The notes under the pieces are model-generated. The model did no database searches. It saw only the letters and a list, made by a program, of their open reading frames with translations, and was not told where the DNA came from. DNA of 57,829 nucleotides, from contig JAPPJO010000126.1 of NCBI GenBank assembly GCA_028820325.1, forward strand, positions 1 through 57,829, written 5' to 3'. Made by a program: the position numbers and the translations under genes. Source of the stretch: Gammaproteobacteria bacterium (GTDB lineage Bacteria > Gemmatimonadota > Gemmatimonadetes > Longimicrobiales > Gaopeijiaceae). Positions 1 through 8,666 of the stretch are shown here, piece by piece (positions within the stretch are counted from its first letter, which is position 1; the number at the start of each line of letters is the position of its first letter).

Positions 1-681
1 TGGGGCGCCAACGCCATCTTCACCATCGAGGACGGCGAGATGGTCTTCCAGAGCTACTACAAGCTGCCCGCACCCCAGACCTCACTGGAGAACTGTGTCG
101 CCCACAACGGCTCGCTCATCCCGATCCCGGGCCGCGACATCATGATTCAGGGCTGGTACCAGGGCGGCATCTCGCTGATCGACTGGACCGACCCCGCCAA
201 TCCGGTCGAGATCGGGTTCCACGACCGTGGCCCGTCGAACGCCACCAGCCAGGGGCCCGCCGGCAGCTGGTCCGTCTACTGGTACAACGGGGTGATCGTG
301 AACTCGGAGATCGCACGCGGGATGGACATCTTCGAACTGGTCCCCAGCGATGTCCTGACGCAAAACGAAATCGACGCGGCGAACTCCGTGGTGCTCACCC
401 AGCTCAACTCGCAGGGCCAGCCCATCTTCGAATGGCCGGCGACCTTTGCGCTGGCCAGGGCGTACCTTGACCAGCTGGAGCGCTGGCACGGCATGACCGC
501 CTCACAGATCGCTTCGGCGCGCGCGGCGCTGGCCGCCGCCGAAAGCGCATCGGGGTCGGCGCGGCGAGACGGGCTGCGGTCCCTGGCCGCGACGCTCGAC
601 GGGCAGGCAGCCGGCGCGAGCGACCCTGACAGGGTTGCGAAACTGATTGACGCGGTTCAGCGACTGGCCGACGCCGGATAG
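1..681 (+). CDS. LVIVD-type beta-propeller lipoprotein, C-terminal part (5' end outside window)
   Basis: The frame is open from base 1, and its first residues (WGANAIFTIEDGE) align with the interior of the complete paralogue at 1522-3573, so the gene starts upstream of the window. About 226 residues are visible. They hold the last propeller repeats, including a WTDPANPVEIGF segment of the LVIVD type (hydrophobic strand, then D-P-x-N-P-V). A helical tail follows, rich in Ala, Arg and Asp. By eye identity to the paralogue is around 85 %. LVIVD proteins are generally extracytoplasmic propellers of unknown ligand, and no catalytic residues can be assigned. The DUF305 gene follows 13 bases after the stop, so the two are probably co-transcribed. 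Family assignment is good; function is unknown. Confidence 0.85.
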   Translation, partial: WGANAIFTIEDGEMVFQSYYKLPAPQTSLENCVAHNGSLIPIPGRDIMIQGWYQGGISLIDWTDPANPVEIGFHDRGPSNATSQGPAGSWSVYWYNGVIVNSEIARGMDIFELVPSDVLTQNEIDAANSVVLTQLNSQGQPIFEWPATFALARAYLDQLERWHGMTASQIASARAALAAAESASGSARRDGLRSLAATLDGQAAGASDPDRVAKLIDAVQRLADAG

Positions 682-694
682 GAGCATGGCGCAC

Positions 695-1474
695 ATGAAG
701 AGCAGACAGGATGCCAACCTGGTCGCCCGCCCCGGCCGACCCTGGTCGCCTCTCATCGTCCTGATCCTGGCGGGTTCCTTGCACGCTTGTGCCGCTGGAC
801 CCGGCACCTCACCCGGATCCCCGACGCCGGCCGGTGCCGTTGCGACGACCGCCCCCGCAGCCGAGCCGGACCCTCCCCCGACCCGTCCCGACGCCGCCAG
901 GATCGCGGAACTCGAGGCGATCTATCAGCAGCGCGCCGAAGAGGTGCTGCGGAACTATCACGAAGGCGACGTCCACTTCATGACCGGGATGATCGGGCAC
1001 CACGCCCAGGCGCTGCTCATGTGCAGTTTCGCACCCGGAAACGACGCCAGCGCCCACATGCAGACGCTCTGCGAGCGGATCATCAGCTCGCAGCAGGACG
1101 AGATCGACCTGATGCAGCGATGGTTGCGTGATCGCGGCCTCGAGGTCCCCGAAGTCCACATCGCCGATGGCGAGCTGATGATCCACGGACCCGAACACGC
1201 GCACCACATGCCGGGAATGCTGTCCCCGGAGCAGGTGGACGACCTGCGCAACGCGCGCGGACAGGACTTCGACCGACTCTTCCTGGTGTACATGATCCAG
1301 CACCACGAGGGTGCGGTGACCATGGTGGACGACCTGTTCGCCACCGATGGCGCCGCCCAGGGTGACGACCTGATCTTCAGGCTCGCTTCAGACATTCAAG
1401 CCGACCAGACCTCCGAGATAAGACGCATGGAATTGATGCTGGAGGCGATGACCCCGGGTGGGTCCAACGGCTGA
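695..1474 (+). CDS. DUF305 (CopM-like, ferritin-like fold) lipoprotein
   Basis: A 259-residue protein. The N-terminus is basic, followed by a hydrophobic stretch and a possible lipobox ending at Cys32 (LHAC; His at -2 is atypical). The mature part has the two DUF305 signatures, MIGHHAQALLM and MIQHHEGAVTMV, around a His/Met-rich segment (HAHHMPGM). DUF305 proteins are four-helix, ferritin-like exported proteins, and the cyanobacterial member CopM binds copper, so a periplasmic copper or metal role is reasonable but inferred. ATG 695 was chosen because GGAG at 681-684 sits 10 bases upstream. ATG 686 is only one base from that site, and the longest frame begins at 647 inside the preceding gene. 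The gene lies between two paralogous LVIVD genes. Confidence 0.88.
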   Translation: MKSRQDANLVARPGRPWSPLIVLILAGSLHACAAGPGTSPGSPTPAGAVATTAPAAEPDPPPTRPDAARIAELEAIYQQRAEEVLRNYHEGDVHFMTGMIGHHAQALLMCSFAPGNDASAHMQTLCERIISSQQDEIDLMQRWLRDRGLEVPEVHIADGELMIHGPEHAHHMPGMLSPEQVDDLRNARGQDFDRLFLVYMIQHHEGAVTMVDDLFATDGAAQGDDLIFRLASDIQADQTSEIRRMELMLEAMTPGGSNG

Positions 1475-1521
1475 CAGGAGATATTCCGACGGCATCCCAC
1501 AATGTTTCAGGAAGAAGTCAA

Positions 1522-3573
1522 ATGACGCCGATCGACGCCGCGAACGACCGTTCGCCAACTTTCCTTCGCCTTGCGGCGCTCCTTCCACTGGCGGCCCTCC
1601 CGGCCATGCTCGCGGGGTGCGCTTCCCAACCCATGCCGCGCGCAACGGCCGCGCCCTCGCAGGAGGAGGCCACACAAGCCACCTTCGCGAATCCCCCCGG
1701 CCTGATGGTCAACGCGCCCGATCCCGACCCACGTGTCGGGCTTGGGCCCGGACTCTTCGACGCCGAAGAGGCCATCTGGAACATGCGCATGCTGTCGACC
1801 ACGCCTCCCGAGGCCCCGTTCGTCGGCTCGACCAACTCGGACCTGGCCTTCACCGGCGACTACGCCATTCAGGGCAACTACGACGGCATCCAGGTCTGGG
1901 ACATCTCCGACCCGCGCAATCCGGTGTCGGTGATCACCTACCTCTGTCCGGCCTCCCAGAGCGACGTGTCCGTCTACAACCACCTGATGTTCGTTTCCGG
2001 TGAGGGGCTCGGGGGAAGGCTGGACTGCGGTGATGAGGGAATCCCGCAGGCGGTGAGCCATGACCGGCTGCGCGGGATCCGCATCTTCGACATCTCCGAC
2101 ATTGCGAATCCCGAGTACGTGGCCAACGTGCAGACCTGCAGGGGCTCGCATACGCACACGGTTCTCAAGCACCCCGGTGACGACGACAACGTCTACATCT
2201 ACGTGTCCGGTTCAGCAGGGGTGCGTCCGACCGAGGAGCTCGCCGGATGCTCGGGCCTTTCGCCCGACGAAGACCCCAATTCGGCCCTCTTCCGGATCGA
2301 GGTCATCCGCGTTCCGCTCGACGACCCGCAGTCGGCGGAGATCGCGAGTTCACCGCGGATCTTTCAGGACCTGGTTGCGCCGCCGAGGCACGGCTTGTCG
2401 CCGGCGGACTACGAGGAGCTCGATGCCGCGCGGGCAAGAGGCGACATCGTCGGTTACCGCCGGGGCCAGCCGCGGGTTCTGCGTTCCCAGCAGGCCCGTG
2501 CCATGTTGGACAGCGTCGTCGCCGCGCGCGGAGGTACCGGCGAACCCACCGCTGCCGACCGAGCGGCGCTCCAGGCAGCTCTGGACGAAGAGGGCCGGCT
2601 CCAGGCCGAACAGGCCGCACAACAAGCCGACGAGCCTCGGCCCGGGCCGACCCAGTGCCACGACATCACCGTCTACCCCCACATCGGCCTTGCCGGCGGC
2701 GCCTGTGGCGGGTACGGCCTGCTGCTCGACATCACCGACCCGGTGAATCCGAGACGGCTGGCAGCCGTCGCCGACTCGAACTTCTCCCTGTGGCACTCGG
2801 CCACATTCAACAACGACGGCACCACAGTGATGTTCACCGACGAGTGGGGCGGGGGCGGAGCACCGAAGTGCCGCGCGTCCGACCCGAAGGAGTGGGGCGC
2901 CAACGCGACCTTCAGGATCGAAGACGGCGACATGATCTTCCAGGCCTACTACAAGCTGCCGGCGCCGCAGAGTTCGCTGGAAAACTGTGTCGCCCACAAC
3001 GGGTCGCTGATCCCGATCCCGGGGCGCGACATCATGATCCAGGGCTGGTATCAGGGGGGAATCTCGCTGATCGACTGGACCGACCCGGCAAACCCGGTTG
3101 AGATCGGCTTCCACGACCGCGGCCCCTCGGACGGCACACAACAGGGTCCAGGTGGCAGCTGGTCGGTCTACTGGTACAACGGCGTGATCGTCAATTCCGA
3201 GATTTCACGGGGCCTCGACATCTTCGAACTTGTGCCGAACGAGTCGCTCACACAGAACGAGATCGACGCCGCCAACTCCGTCGTACTGACCCAGCTCAAT
3301 TCGCAGGGCCAGCCGATCTTCGAGTGGCCGGCCACGTTCGCGTTGGCGCGCGCCTACCTCGACCAGCTGGAGCGCTGGCACGGGATGACGGCGCCGCAGA
3401 TCGCGTCGGCGAGAGGCGCACTGGCAAGGGCGGAAGGCATGTCGGGCGGCGCCCGCACAGACGCACTGCGCTCGCTGGCGGCGGAGCTCGGCGCGCAGGC
3501 GGCGGGAGCGTCCGATCCGGACAAGGCGGCCAGGCTCGTGGACGCGGTGCAGCGTCTGGCCGCGGACGGCTAG
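1522..3573 (+). CDS. LVIVD-repeat beta-propeller lipoprotein
   Basis: A 683-residue protein with a lipoprotein signal: a hydrophobic core at about residues 15-30, then LAGC. The start is supported by AGGAAG at 1509-1514. Repeats of the LVIVD/choice-of-anchor-B type are clear (GIQVWDISDPRNPVSV, GIRIFDISDIANPEYV, LLLDITDPVNPRRLA, SLIDWTDPANPVEIG). A charged helical insertion lies near residues 300-370 (E/Q/A-rich) and a helical C-terminal tail follows the propeller. Paired Cys such as CxGSHTHT and CHDITVYPHIG suggest disulphides. There is no catalytic motif; these propellers probably bind a ligand or partner at the cell surface. It is a near duplicate of the gene truncated at base 1 and lies 47 bases after the DUF305 gene, so all three probably form one unit. 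A hairpin terminator follows. Confidence 0.9.
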   Translation: MTPIDAANDRSPTFLRLAALLPLAALPAMLAGCASQPMPRATAAPSQEEATQATFANPPGLMVNAPDPDPRVGLGPGLFDAEEAIWNMRMLSTTPPEAPFVGSTNSDLAFTGDYAIQGNYDGIQVWDISDPRNPVSVITYLCPASQSDVSVYNHLMFVSGEGLGGRLDCGDEGIPQAVSHDRLRGIRIFDISDIANPEYVANVQTCRGSHTHTVLKHPGDDDNVYIYVSGSAGVRPTEELAGCSGLSPDEDPNSALFRIEVIRVPLDDPQSAEIASSPRIFQDLVAPPRHGLSPADYEELDAARARGDIVGYRRGQPRVLRSQQARAMLDSVVAARGGTGEPTAADRAALQAALDEEGRLQAEQAAQQADEPRPGPTQCHDITVYPHIGLAGGACGGYGLLLDITDPVNPRRLAAVADSNFSLWHSATFNNDGTTVMFTDEWGGGGAPKCRASDPKEWGANATFRIEDGDMIFQAYYKLPAPQSSLENCVAHNGSLIPIPGRDIMIQGWYQGGISLIDWTDPANPVEIGFHDRGPSDGTQQGPGGSWSVYWYNGVIVNSEISRGLDIFELVPNESLTQNEIDAANSVVLTQLNSQGQPIFEWPATFALARAYLDQLERWHGMTAPQIASARGALARAEGMSGGARTDALRSLAAELGAQAAGASDPDKAARLVDAVQRLAADG

Positions 3574-3622
3574 GGGCCGCAAAGGCCAGGTCCGGACGAA
3601 GCCGGACACAGGCCAGGAGGGA

Positions 3623-3653
3623 CTGCGCGGGCCCGAGTGCCGGGCCCGCGCAG
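3623..3653. terminator. bidirectional hairpin terminator between convergent genes
   Basis: A perfect 13-bp inverted repeat (CTGCGCGGGCCCG, loop AGTGC, then its complement) lies between the stops of the LVIVD gene and the barrel gene. It is followed by CCCTTCTTC on the plus strand. The T-run is weak, but the stem is very stable and correctly placed for both strands. Confidence 0.7.
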
Positions 3654-3660
3654 CCCTTCT

Positions 3661-4398
3661 TCAGCCGATGCCCACCGATACCCCGACCCGGTAGGTCATG
3701 AGGTTGGCGTCGCTGACGATGGGGTCGGCCACCCAGTCACCACGGCCCAATTGGCGAAGGTTGGCCGCGCCGTCAGCGAGGTACTCGGTCAGCCCGTTGC
3801 GCTGATACGAAGCGGACAGGTCCAGCGAGAGGGGGTTTTCGCCGCCACGGACCCGGATCGACAACCCGCCGCCGCCAGTGAACGCCCACCGGAAATCGTC
3901 GAAGTTGGTGGTTGAGGCGATGGGCTCATCTCCATGGCTCCCGTTCACGCTTGTGGAAGTCACGAAGTAGGCGAAGCCCGCGGTGCCGTACACATACGGC
4001 CTGATCGGCCCTCGCCCCAGATAGATCTGGGGTCCCAGTCCCGCGGAGAATATGCTGTTCGTGGTCTGCACATCCACATCCACAAAGGGCACGGTCGGGC
4101 TGAGCGGCACGCGCCGGCTCTCGGCTCCGTAGATGATGAAGTGCCCTTCCGCGCGCAGGCCCACAAGCCCGTCAGCCCCCAGGAGCACGCCGCCGAATCC
4201 GGCGCCTCCGCCCAGATCCACGTGGTCCTGGAAGGCGCCGACGGGAACCGCGAGGTCGAGGTAGCCAAAAGCCTCGCCTGCGGGCGCGCTCGATCCCCGC
4301 TGAGCGGTCCCGCGCTCCATCGGCGCCAGCGCGGTGAAAGTCACCGACCCCACGATCACGATCCGCTTTGTCAAGGTGGTTCCGACTGGCATCATCAT
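3661..4398 (-). CDS. outer-membrane beta-barrel protein
   Basis: A 245-residue protein with an N-terminal hydrophobic export segment (IVIVGSVTFTALAP). The rest alternates polar and hydrophobic residues with many Gly and aromatic residues, as in small 8-strand barrels of the OmpA/OmpX/opacity class. Examples are PYVYGTAGFAYFV, LSLDLSASYQRNG and the terminal strand MTYRVGVSVGIG. The C-terminus ends in Gly rather than the usual aromatic residue, which is slightly odd. The start codon overlaps the stop of the D-aminoacylase gene (ATGA at 4395-4398), so translation is probably coupled. Three consecutive Met codons make the exact start uncertain by two residues. No specific substrate can be proposed. 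Confidence 0.8.
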   Translation of the reverse strand: MMMPVGTTLTKRIVIVGSVTFTALAPMERGTAQRGSSAPAGEAFGYLDLAVPVGAFQDHVDLGGGAGFGGVLLGADGLVGLRAEGHFIIYGAESRRVPLSPTVPFVDVDVQTTNSIFSAGLGPQIYLGRGPIRPYVYGTAGFAYFVTSTSVNGSHGDEPIASTTNFDDFRWAFTGGGGLSIRVRGGENPLSLDLSASYQRNGLTEYLADGAANLRQLGRGDWVADPIVSDANLMTYRVGVSVGIG

Positions 4399-6134
4399 TG
4401 GCTGACTCCCCTCGCTCGAGCATCCCTGTCGCGCCGGTCGAGGACCTCCCCGGGCAGCGCGCCGGTGAGCTGGCCGTCGTCCACCGTGAATTGGCCGTTC
4501 ACCAGCACATGCTCGATACCCGTCGGATAGAGGTCCGGTTCCATGATCGTCGCCGGCGAGCTGATGTCGTCGTAGTCGAAGACCACGATGTCGGCCTTGT
4601 AGCCCTCGCGCAGCAGGCCGCGGTCCTTCAGCCCGACGATCTGCGCCGCCAGCCCGGTCGACGACCGGATCGCGAAGGGCAGCGTGATGACGCCGCGCTC
4701 CTTCACGTAGTGCGAGATCTTGCGCGCGAACGCCCCGTACGACCTCGGGTGCTGGCCCGGTCGCGTCCAGAGCAGGACCGAGCCGTCGGTGGACGTCGCC
4801 GTGTACTCCTGCCGCATGTAGTTCTCAACGTCGAACCGGTGGCCGCCGACGGGACGGAAGCGCACGCCGGCGGGCCCGAGTTCGGTCGATTCCAGGGCAA
4901 AGTGAACGAGTTGTTCAAAGGGCGACCGCCCCGCTTCGGCCGCGATCTCCGAGAGGTACCGCCCAACCGTCTCGGGAAAGTCGGGGGAGGAGACGACGAC
5001 GTGCCTGTCCGCGCCGCCCTGCAGGCGCAGTATGTACTCCGTGTCGCGCTCCAGTTCCGCCGCAGTGAACGGATCCGCCAGGTTGGCGCGCAGGTTGCTC
5101 TTCGCGTCGCCCATCAGGTCCGGATCGCGCCACAGCGGTGAATCCAGCCCCCCGGAGCGGTCGGTCCCCGGCGGCGCGTAGCCCCAGTCGGGCAGCACGT
5201 CCACGGGCCCGCCGCCGAAGGTCTCGTACGGGTACTGGTCGAGGTAGACGTCCACCCCTTCGCGCCGTGCGGCCTCGATCATCAGGATGTCGGTCTGCGA
5301 GTGGCCCCAGGTGTCGGTGCCCTTCGCCTTGATGTGCGTGCCCACCACGCGGATCCCGGCCGCGCGCCCGATCTCGATCGTCTCGCGCATGCCGTCCGTG
5401 CCGGTGAGCGGCTGGCCGTCCACAATCGAGGGGATCTGCCAGAGGGGCAGCGGGGACTGGCTGCGCTGGTGGGCGTAGTAGAATCCGTCGTAGGGCGCGA
5501 CCTCCCTGGCCAGCGCGATCAGCTCTTCCGTCGTGCTGAAGCGGCCCGGCCGGTACTCGGGGCCAGCGCCGAGACCCCACGCTCCAGCTTCCATCCCGCC
5601 GCGCACCAGCTCCGCCATTTGCGCGATCTCGTCCGCCGTCGCGGGGCGCTCGTAGTCATCCCCCATCACCAACCCCCGCACGGTACCGTGACCCACCATC
5701 GGCACCACGTTCGTGGCCACGCCCGGCGTCCGGTATGCCTCCATCTCGTCCGGGACCGGCCACACGGGATTGCGGCCGTCGGGACCGAAAACCGAGGTGG
5801 TGATGCCTTGCATGACCAGGTTGTGCGCGCGCCGCCCCTCGATGTTGTCCGACGCGAAGGCGCGGTCGGCGTGCGAGTGCATGTCGATGAAGCCCGGCAC
5901 GACGTACTTGCCGGTAGCGTCGATGACGCGCGTGGCGGTGGCGTCCGGCAGCCGGCCGATTGCGACGATTTCGTCGTCCACAATGCCGATGTCGGCGTTG
6001 AAGGCGGGACTGCCCGATCCGTCGAGGACCATGCCGCCCCGGATGAGGAGGTCGAACTGCTGGGCGGGCGCGAGGGTGGGGAGGAAAACGGCAAGCGCAA
6101 GGAACGCCGCTGCCGGGCAGTGCATCCGGTTCAT
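4395..6134 (-). CDS. N-acyl-D-amino-acid deacylase family amidohydrolase, exported
   Basis: A 579-residue protein with a Sec-type signal peptide (hydrophobic residues 8-22, APAQQ cleavage region). The amidohydrolase N-terminal beta-sandwich follows (FDLLIRGGMVLDGSG), then the metal-binding strand GFIDMHSHAD with His86 and His88. Further family traits are GAWGLGAGPEYRPGRFST, the HIKAKG motif, and a C-terminal sandwich returning in GHRFDVENYMRQEY and KADIVVFDYDDI. D-aminoacylases hydrolyse N-acyl-D-amino acids to free D-amino acids in a zinc-dependent way, consistent with cell-wall or peptide turnover. ATG 6134 was chosen over the longer frame from 6239 because only it starts directly before a signal peptide. 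The downstream barrel gene overlaps by 4 bases. Exact substrate is uncertain; related dihydroorotase-like amidohydrolases look similar. Confidence 0.9.
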   Translation of the reverse strand: MNRMHCPAAAFLALAVFLPTLAPAQQFDLLIRGGMVLDGSGSPAFNADIGIVDDEIVAIGRLPDATATRVIDATGKYVVPGFIDMHSHADRAFASDNIEGRRAHNLVMQGITTSVFGPDGRNPVWPVPDEMEAYRTPGVATNVVPMVGHGTVRGLVMGDDYERPATADEIAQMAELVRGGMEAGAWGLGAGPEYRPGRFSTTEELIALAREVAPYDGFYYAHQRSQSPLPLWQIPSIVDGQPLTGTDGMRETIEIGRAAGIRVVGTHIKAKGTDTWGHSQTDILMIEAARREGVDVYLDQYPYETFGGGPVDVLPDWGYAPPGTDRSGGLDSPLWRDPDLMGDAKSNLRANLADPFTAAELERDTEYILRLQGGADRHVVVSSPDFPETVGRYLSEIAAEAGRSPFEQLVHFALESTELGPAGVRFRPVGGHRFDVENYMRQEYTATSTDGSVLLWTRPGQHPRSYGAFARKISHYVKERGVITLPFAIRSSTGLAAQIVGLKDRGLLREGYKADIVVFDYDDISSPATIMEPDLYPTGIEHVLVNGQFTVDDGQLTGALPGEVLDRRDRDARARGVSQ

Positions 6135-6157
6135 GATGTCACTCTGCTTCTGATCGG

Positions 6158-6364
6158 CTACCACAGGATCGGCGCGGAGTACCGCGCGATCGCCTCGTCC
6201 GGCGTCACTATCGTCATTCCGTTGAGGATGGCCTGGCATACCAGGCCACGGTCGAACGGGTCGGTGTGCAACGCCGGAAGGAGATCATCGTGAGCGGCGG
6301 CCCGCTCGTCAAACGGGAGCGGCTCCAGCCCCCAGGCGTTCGAGTGCCCAGGCCGCGTGCTCCC
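6158..6364 (-). pseudogene. remnant of a VapC-type PIN-domain toxin (C-terminal part only)
   Basis: Reading the minus strand down to the TAG at 6158-6160 gives an open frame of 68 codons. Its last ~55 residues look like the tail of a PIN-domain ribonuclease: LPFDERAAAH, ALHTDPFDRGLVCQAI, MTIVTPDEAIARY, SAPILW-stop. The DPFDR...VTPDEAI spacing is typical of VapC toxins. An in-frame stop at 6365-6367 and the lack of any start codon or upstream PIN half (the first acidic residues are missing) show it is broken. Its upstream part overlaps the 3' end of queG in another frame. No VapB-like antitoxin is visible. It lies 23 bases before the deacylase start. Confidence 0.7.
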
Positions 6365-7394
6365 TCACCAGCTCCGACCGGTCGTGCGCGGCGCGCTCCA
6401 GCACCGGAAGCGCTTCCGGCGAGCCCCAGTTGCCCAGGGCCACGCAGACGTTGCGCAGCAGGCCGTTGCGGCGCGCACGCACAACCGGCGAGTCGCGGAA
6501 CTCGCGCAGGAAGCCCTTGCCGGACATTTCGAGAAGCCGCGTCGCCAGGTCGATCAGCGACACGCCGTCCAGGTCGGAGCGGGGGGAGTAGTCGGGCTCG
6601 GCCGTCGGCCTGGAGAACCGCTCGTTCCAGGGGCACACCTCCTGGCAGATGTCGCAGCCGAAAACGCGGTTGCCGATGGCAGAACGCAGTTCGTGCGGAA
6701 TCGGCCCCTTCAGCTCGATCGTCAGGTACGAGATGCACCGCGTCGCGTCCATGACCGGGGCGCCGTTGTCGTCGCGGCCCAGCAGCGCACCCGTGGGGCA
6801 AGCGTCGAGACAGCGCCGGCATGTGCCGCAGTGCTCTTCGTCGAAGGGGTCCGAGGGCGTCAACGGGAGATCGGTGAGCAGCACGCCCAGAAAGAAGTAC
6901 GAGCCCCGGCGCGGGTGGATGAGCATGGTGTTCTTCCCGAACCAGCCCAGCCCCGCACGCATGGCCACCTCCCGTTCGAGAAGCGGTCCCGTGTCGACGT
7001 AGGCCCGGCGCCGGAAGGGTCGCCCGGCGAGATCCTCCAGGCGGCGCGCGAGGTCCTCGAGCCGTTCGTGCAGGACGCGGTGATAGTCGCGGCCGCGGGC
7101 GTAGCGCGCGACGATGGCGCGGGACGGGTCGCCGGGTGAGGTGGCGGGCTCGTCGTTGGCGTACGACTGCGCGACGACGAGCGCGCTCCGGAAGCCGGAC
7201 AGCGTGCGGTCGAGGTCAGCGCGGCGCCGCACGGCGTCCGGACGGGCCAGGTAGGCCATCTCCCCGTGAAGGCCGGCGGCAATCCAGCGCCGGAAACGGG
7301 CCATGTGGCCGCTGCGCCCCAGGGTCGCGACGCCCGCCCATTCCAGGCCCATCGCGTGGGCCTCCGTGAGTGCGCGTTCGGTGTCGAGGATCAT
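6309..7394 (-). CDS. queG: tRNA epoxyqueuosine(34) reductase
   Basis: A 361-residue protein that carries out the last step of queuosine synthesis, reducing epoxyqueuosine to queuosine at position 34 of tRNA with cobalamin and two [4Fe-4S] clusters. Visible features are RGRDYHRVL (cobalamin region) and YVDTGPLLER containing the expected catalytic Asp at residue 134. Also present are the dicluster ferredoxin motifs CGTCRRCLDACP (Cys189, 192, 195, 199) and CDICQEVCPWN (Cys247, 250, 254), with an additional Cys in DATRCISYL. The C-terminal 60 residues are HEAT-like (LERAAHDRSELVREHAAWALERL). ATG 7394 places the catalytic Asp at its usual position; ATG 7421 would add nine residues. No other queuosine genes are in the window. 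Its 3' end overlaps a PIN-toxin remnant. Confidence 0.95.
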   Translation of the reverse strand: MILDTERALTEAHAMGLEWAGVATLGRSGHMARFRRWIAAGLHGEMAYLARPDAVRRRADLDRTLSGFRSALVVAQSYANDEPATSPGDPSRAIVARYARGRDYHRVLHERLEDLARRLEDLAGRPFRRRAYVDTGPLLEREVAMRAGLGWFGKNTMLIHPRRGSYFFLGVLLTDLPLTPSDPFDEEHCGTCRRCLDACPTGALLGRDDNGAPVMDATRCISYLTIELKGPIPHELRSAIGNRVFGCDICQEVCPWNERFSRPTAEPDYSPRSDLDGVSLIDLATRLLEMSGKGFLREFRDSPVVRARRNGLLRNVCVALGNWGSPEALPVLERAAHDRSELVREHAAWALERLGAGAAPV

Positions 7395-7478
7395 GCTACC
7401 ATTGTTCGCTGTATGAGCCATGGAACGCCATCTTCAGCGACCCCGCAGGCCGGCCACCTTCAGCCCCAGGGACAGATC

Positions 7479-8648
7479 GTGCGCATTCGCTCTTCAGATC
7501 GGGCGCTCTTCGGTGTGGTGCTCGTGTCCTGGATTGTCGCCCTGGGGTTCTCGGCCACGTGCGATGCGTTTGAGCGCGACTACGACGTCTGGGTCGACAC
7601 GCTCTCCACCGGGATGGTTCGCGTCTACAACCGGGATCTGATGAGGACCAGGCAGGAACCGGACTTCCTCCTGGTCGAAGAGCTGCGGTTCGGACAGGCG
7701 CCCGGCGCGGCCAGCGCACAAGACCCGGGAGCCTTCGGTGACATTGTCGGTCTGGCAGTGGACGGATCGGGTCGGACCTACGTCGCGGACCGGGCCAGTC
7801 AGGAAATCCGGGTGTTCGATTCGGAGGGGACCTTCCTACGACGTTTCGGGCGCGACGGAGATGGCCCCGGGGAGTTCCAGGCGCTGGGGGGTGTGGTTTG
7901 GCATCGTTCCGGGGCGCTCCTCGCCATGGATGTTGGTGCTCAAAGAATCACCGCCTTCAACTCGCTGGGCGAAGTCCTTTCAACTTCCGCGCACAACGGT
8001 AACACGCGGAGCACGGCCACCTTCTGGCGGGCCGAGACGGACACGCTGGGATTCCTCTACGAGCGGGACTGGGATTCTCCGTCGTGGGCCCGGCGTGTCG
8101 TAAAGCACCGGGTCCTCCCTGACTTCACCCTGGCTCCGGTGGACACGATCGACCTGCCGGAACGAGGGCCGAATTTCGATTCGATTCCAACCAACTGGCG
8201 GCCCCTCTGGTCCGTGGACCCGGACGGAAGCGTCTGGCACGGCAACACAAACCGGTTCCTGTTCTACAAGGTCACGCACCGGAGCGACACGACGCTGGCC
8301 GTGGAGCTGCGGCGCCCGACGCCTCGGCTCGAAGGCCGGGAGCGAGACAGTCTGGCTGCGGCGTGGGATCTGCCCTCAAGCTCGCTTCCCCGGTACAAGG
8401 CCGTCCTGAGACTCTTGCGGGTTGCCGGGGACGGAAGGGTGTGGGTATGGAATCCATATGCGCGGCAGAGATGGGGCATGTGGGAGATGTTCGACGGAAG
8501 GGGCCACCACCTGGGCCAGGTGGGGACTACCGTGGCGCTGGCGTCGACACCCTCGCCGGTCTTCGGAGATGGCACCGTTACCGGCGTCACCCATGACGAT
8601 TCCGGAGCGCAATACGTCGTCCGCCTGCGGGTGCGCGAAGTGGACTGA
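7479..8648 (+). CDS. 6-bladed beta-propeller (NHL-like) exported protein
   Basis: A 389-residue protein. A GTG start at 7479 is preferred: CAGGGA lies six bases upstream and the product then begins with a good signal peptide (basic start, then FGVVLVSWIVALGFSA). Longer frames (ATG 7413 or 7266) run into the divergent queG. NHL/6-bladed propeller features include GDIVGLAVDGSGRTYVADRASQEIRVFDSEGTF, FLRRFGRDGDGPGEFQ, and later WSVDPDGSVWHGN and VAGDGRVWVWNPYAR. Such propellers usually act as binding scaffolds in the periplasm or at the surface. No enzymatic residues or lipobox are evident. It is divergent from queG, with an 84-base gap that must hold both promoters. Function unknown. Confidence 0.85.
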   Translation: MRIRSSDRALFGVVLVSWIVALGFSATCDAFERDYDVWVDTLSTGMVRVYNRDLMRTRQEPDFLLVEELRFGQAPGAASAQDPGAFGDIVGLAVDGSGRTYVADRASQEIRVFDSEGTFLRRFGRDGDGPGEFQALGGVVWHRSGALLAMDVGAQRITAFNSLGEVLSTSAHNGNTRSTATFWRAETDTLGFLYERDWDSPSWARRVVKHRVLPDFTLAPVDTIDLPERGPNFDSIPTNWRPLWSVDPDGSVWHGNTNRFLFYKVTHRSDTTLAVELRRPTPRLEGRERDSLAAAWDLPSSSLPRYKAVLRLLRVAGDGRVWVWNPYARQRWGMWEMFDGRGHHLGQVGTTVALASTPSPVFGDGTVTGVTHDDSGAQYVVRLRVREVD

Positions 8649-8666
8649 GGGTCCGAGGGCCCGGGA

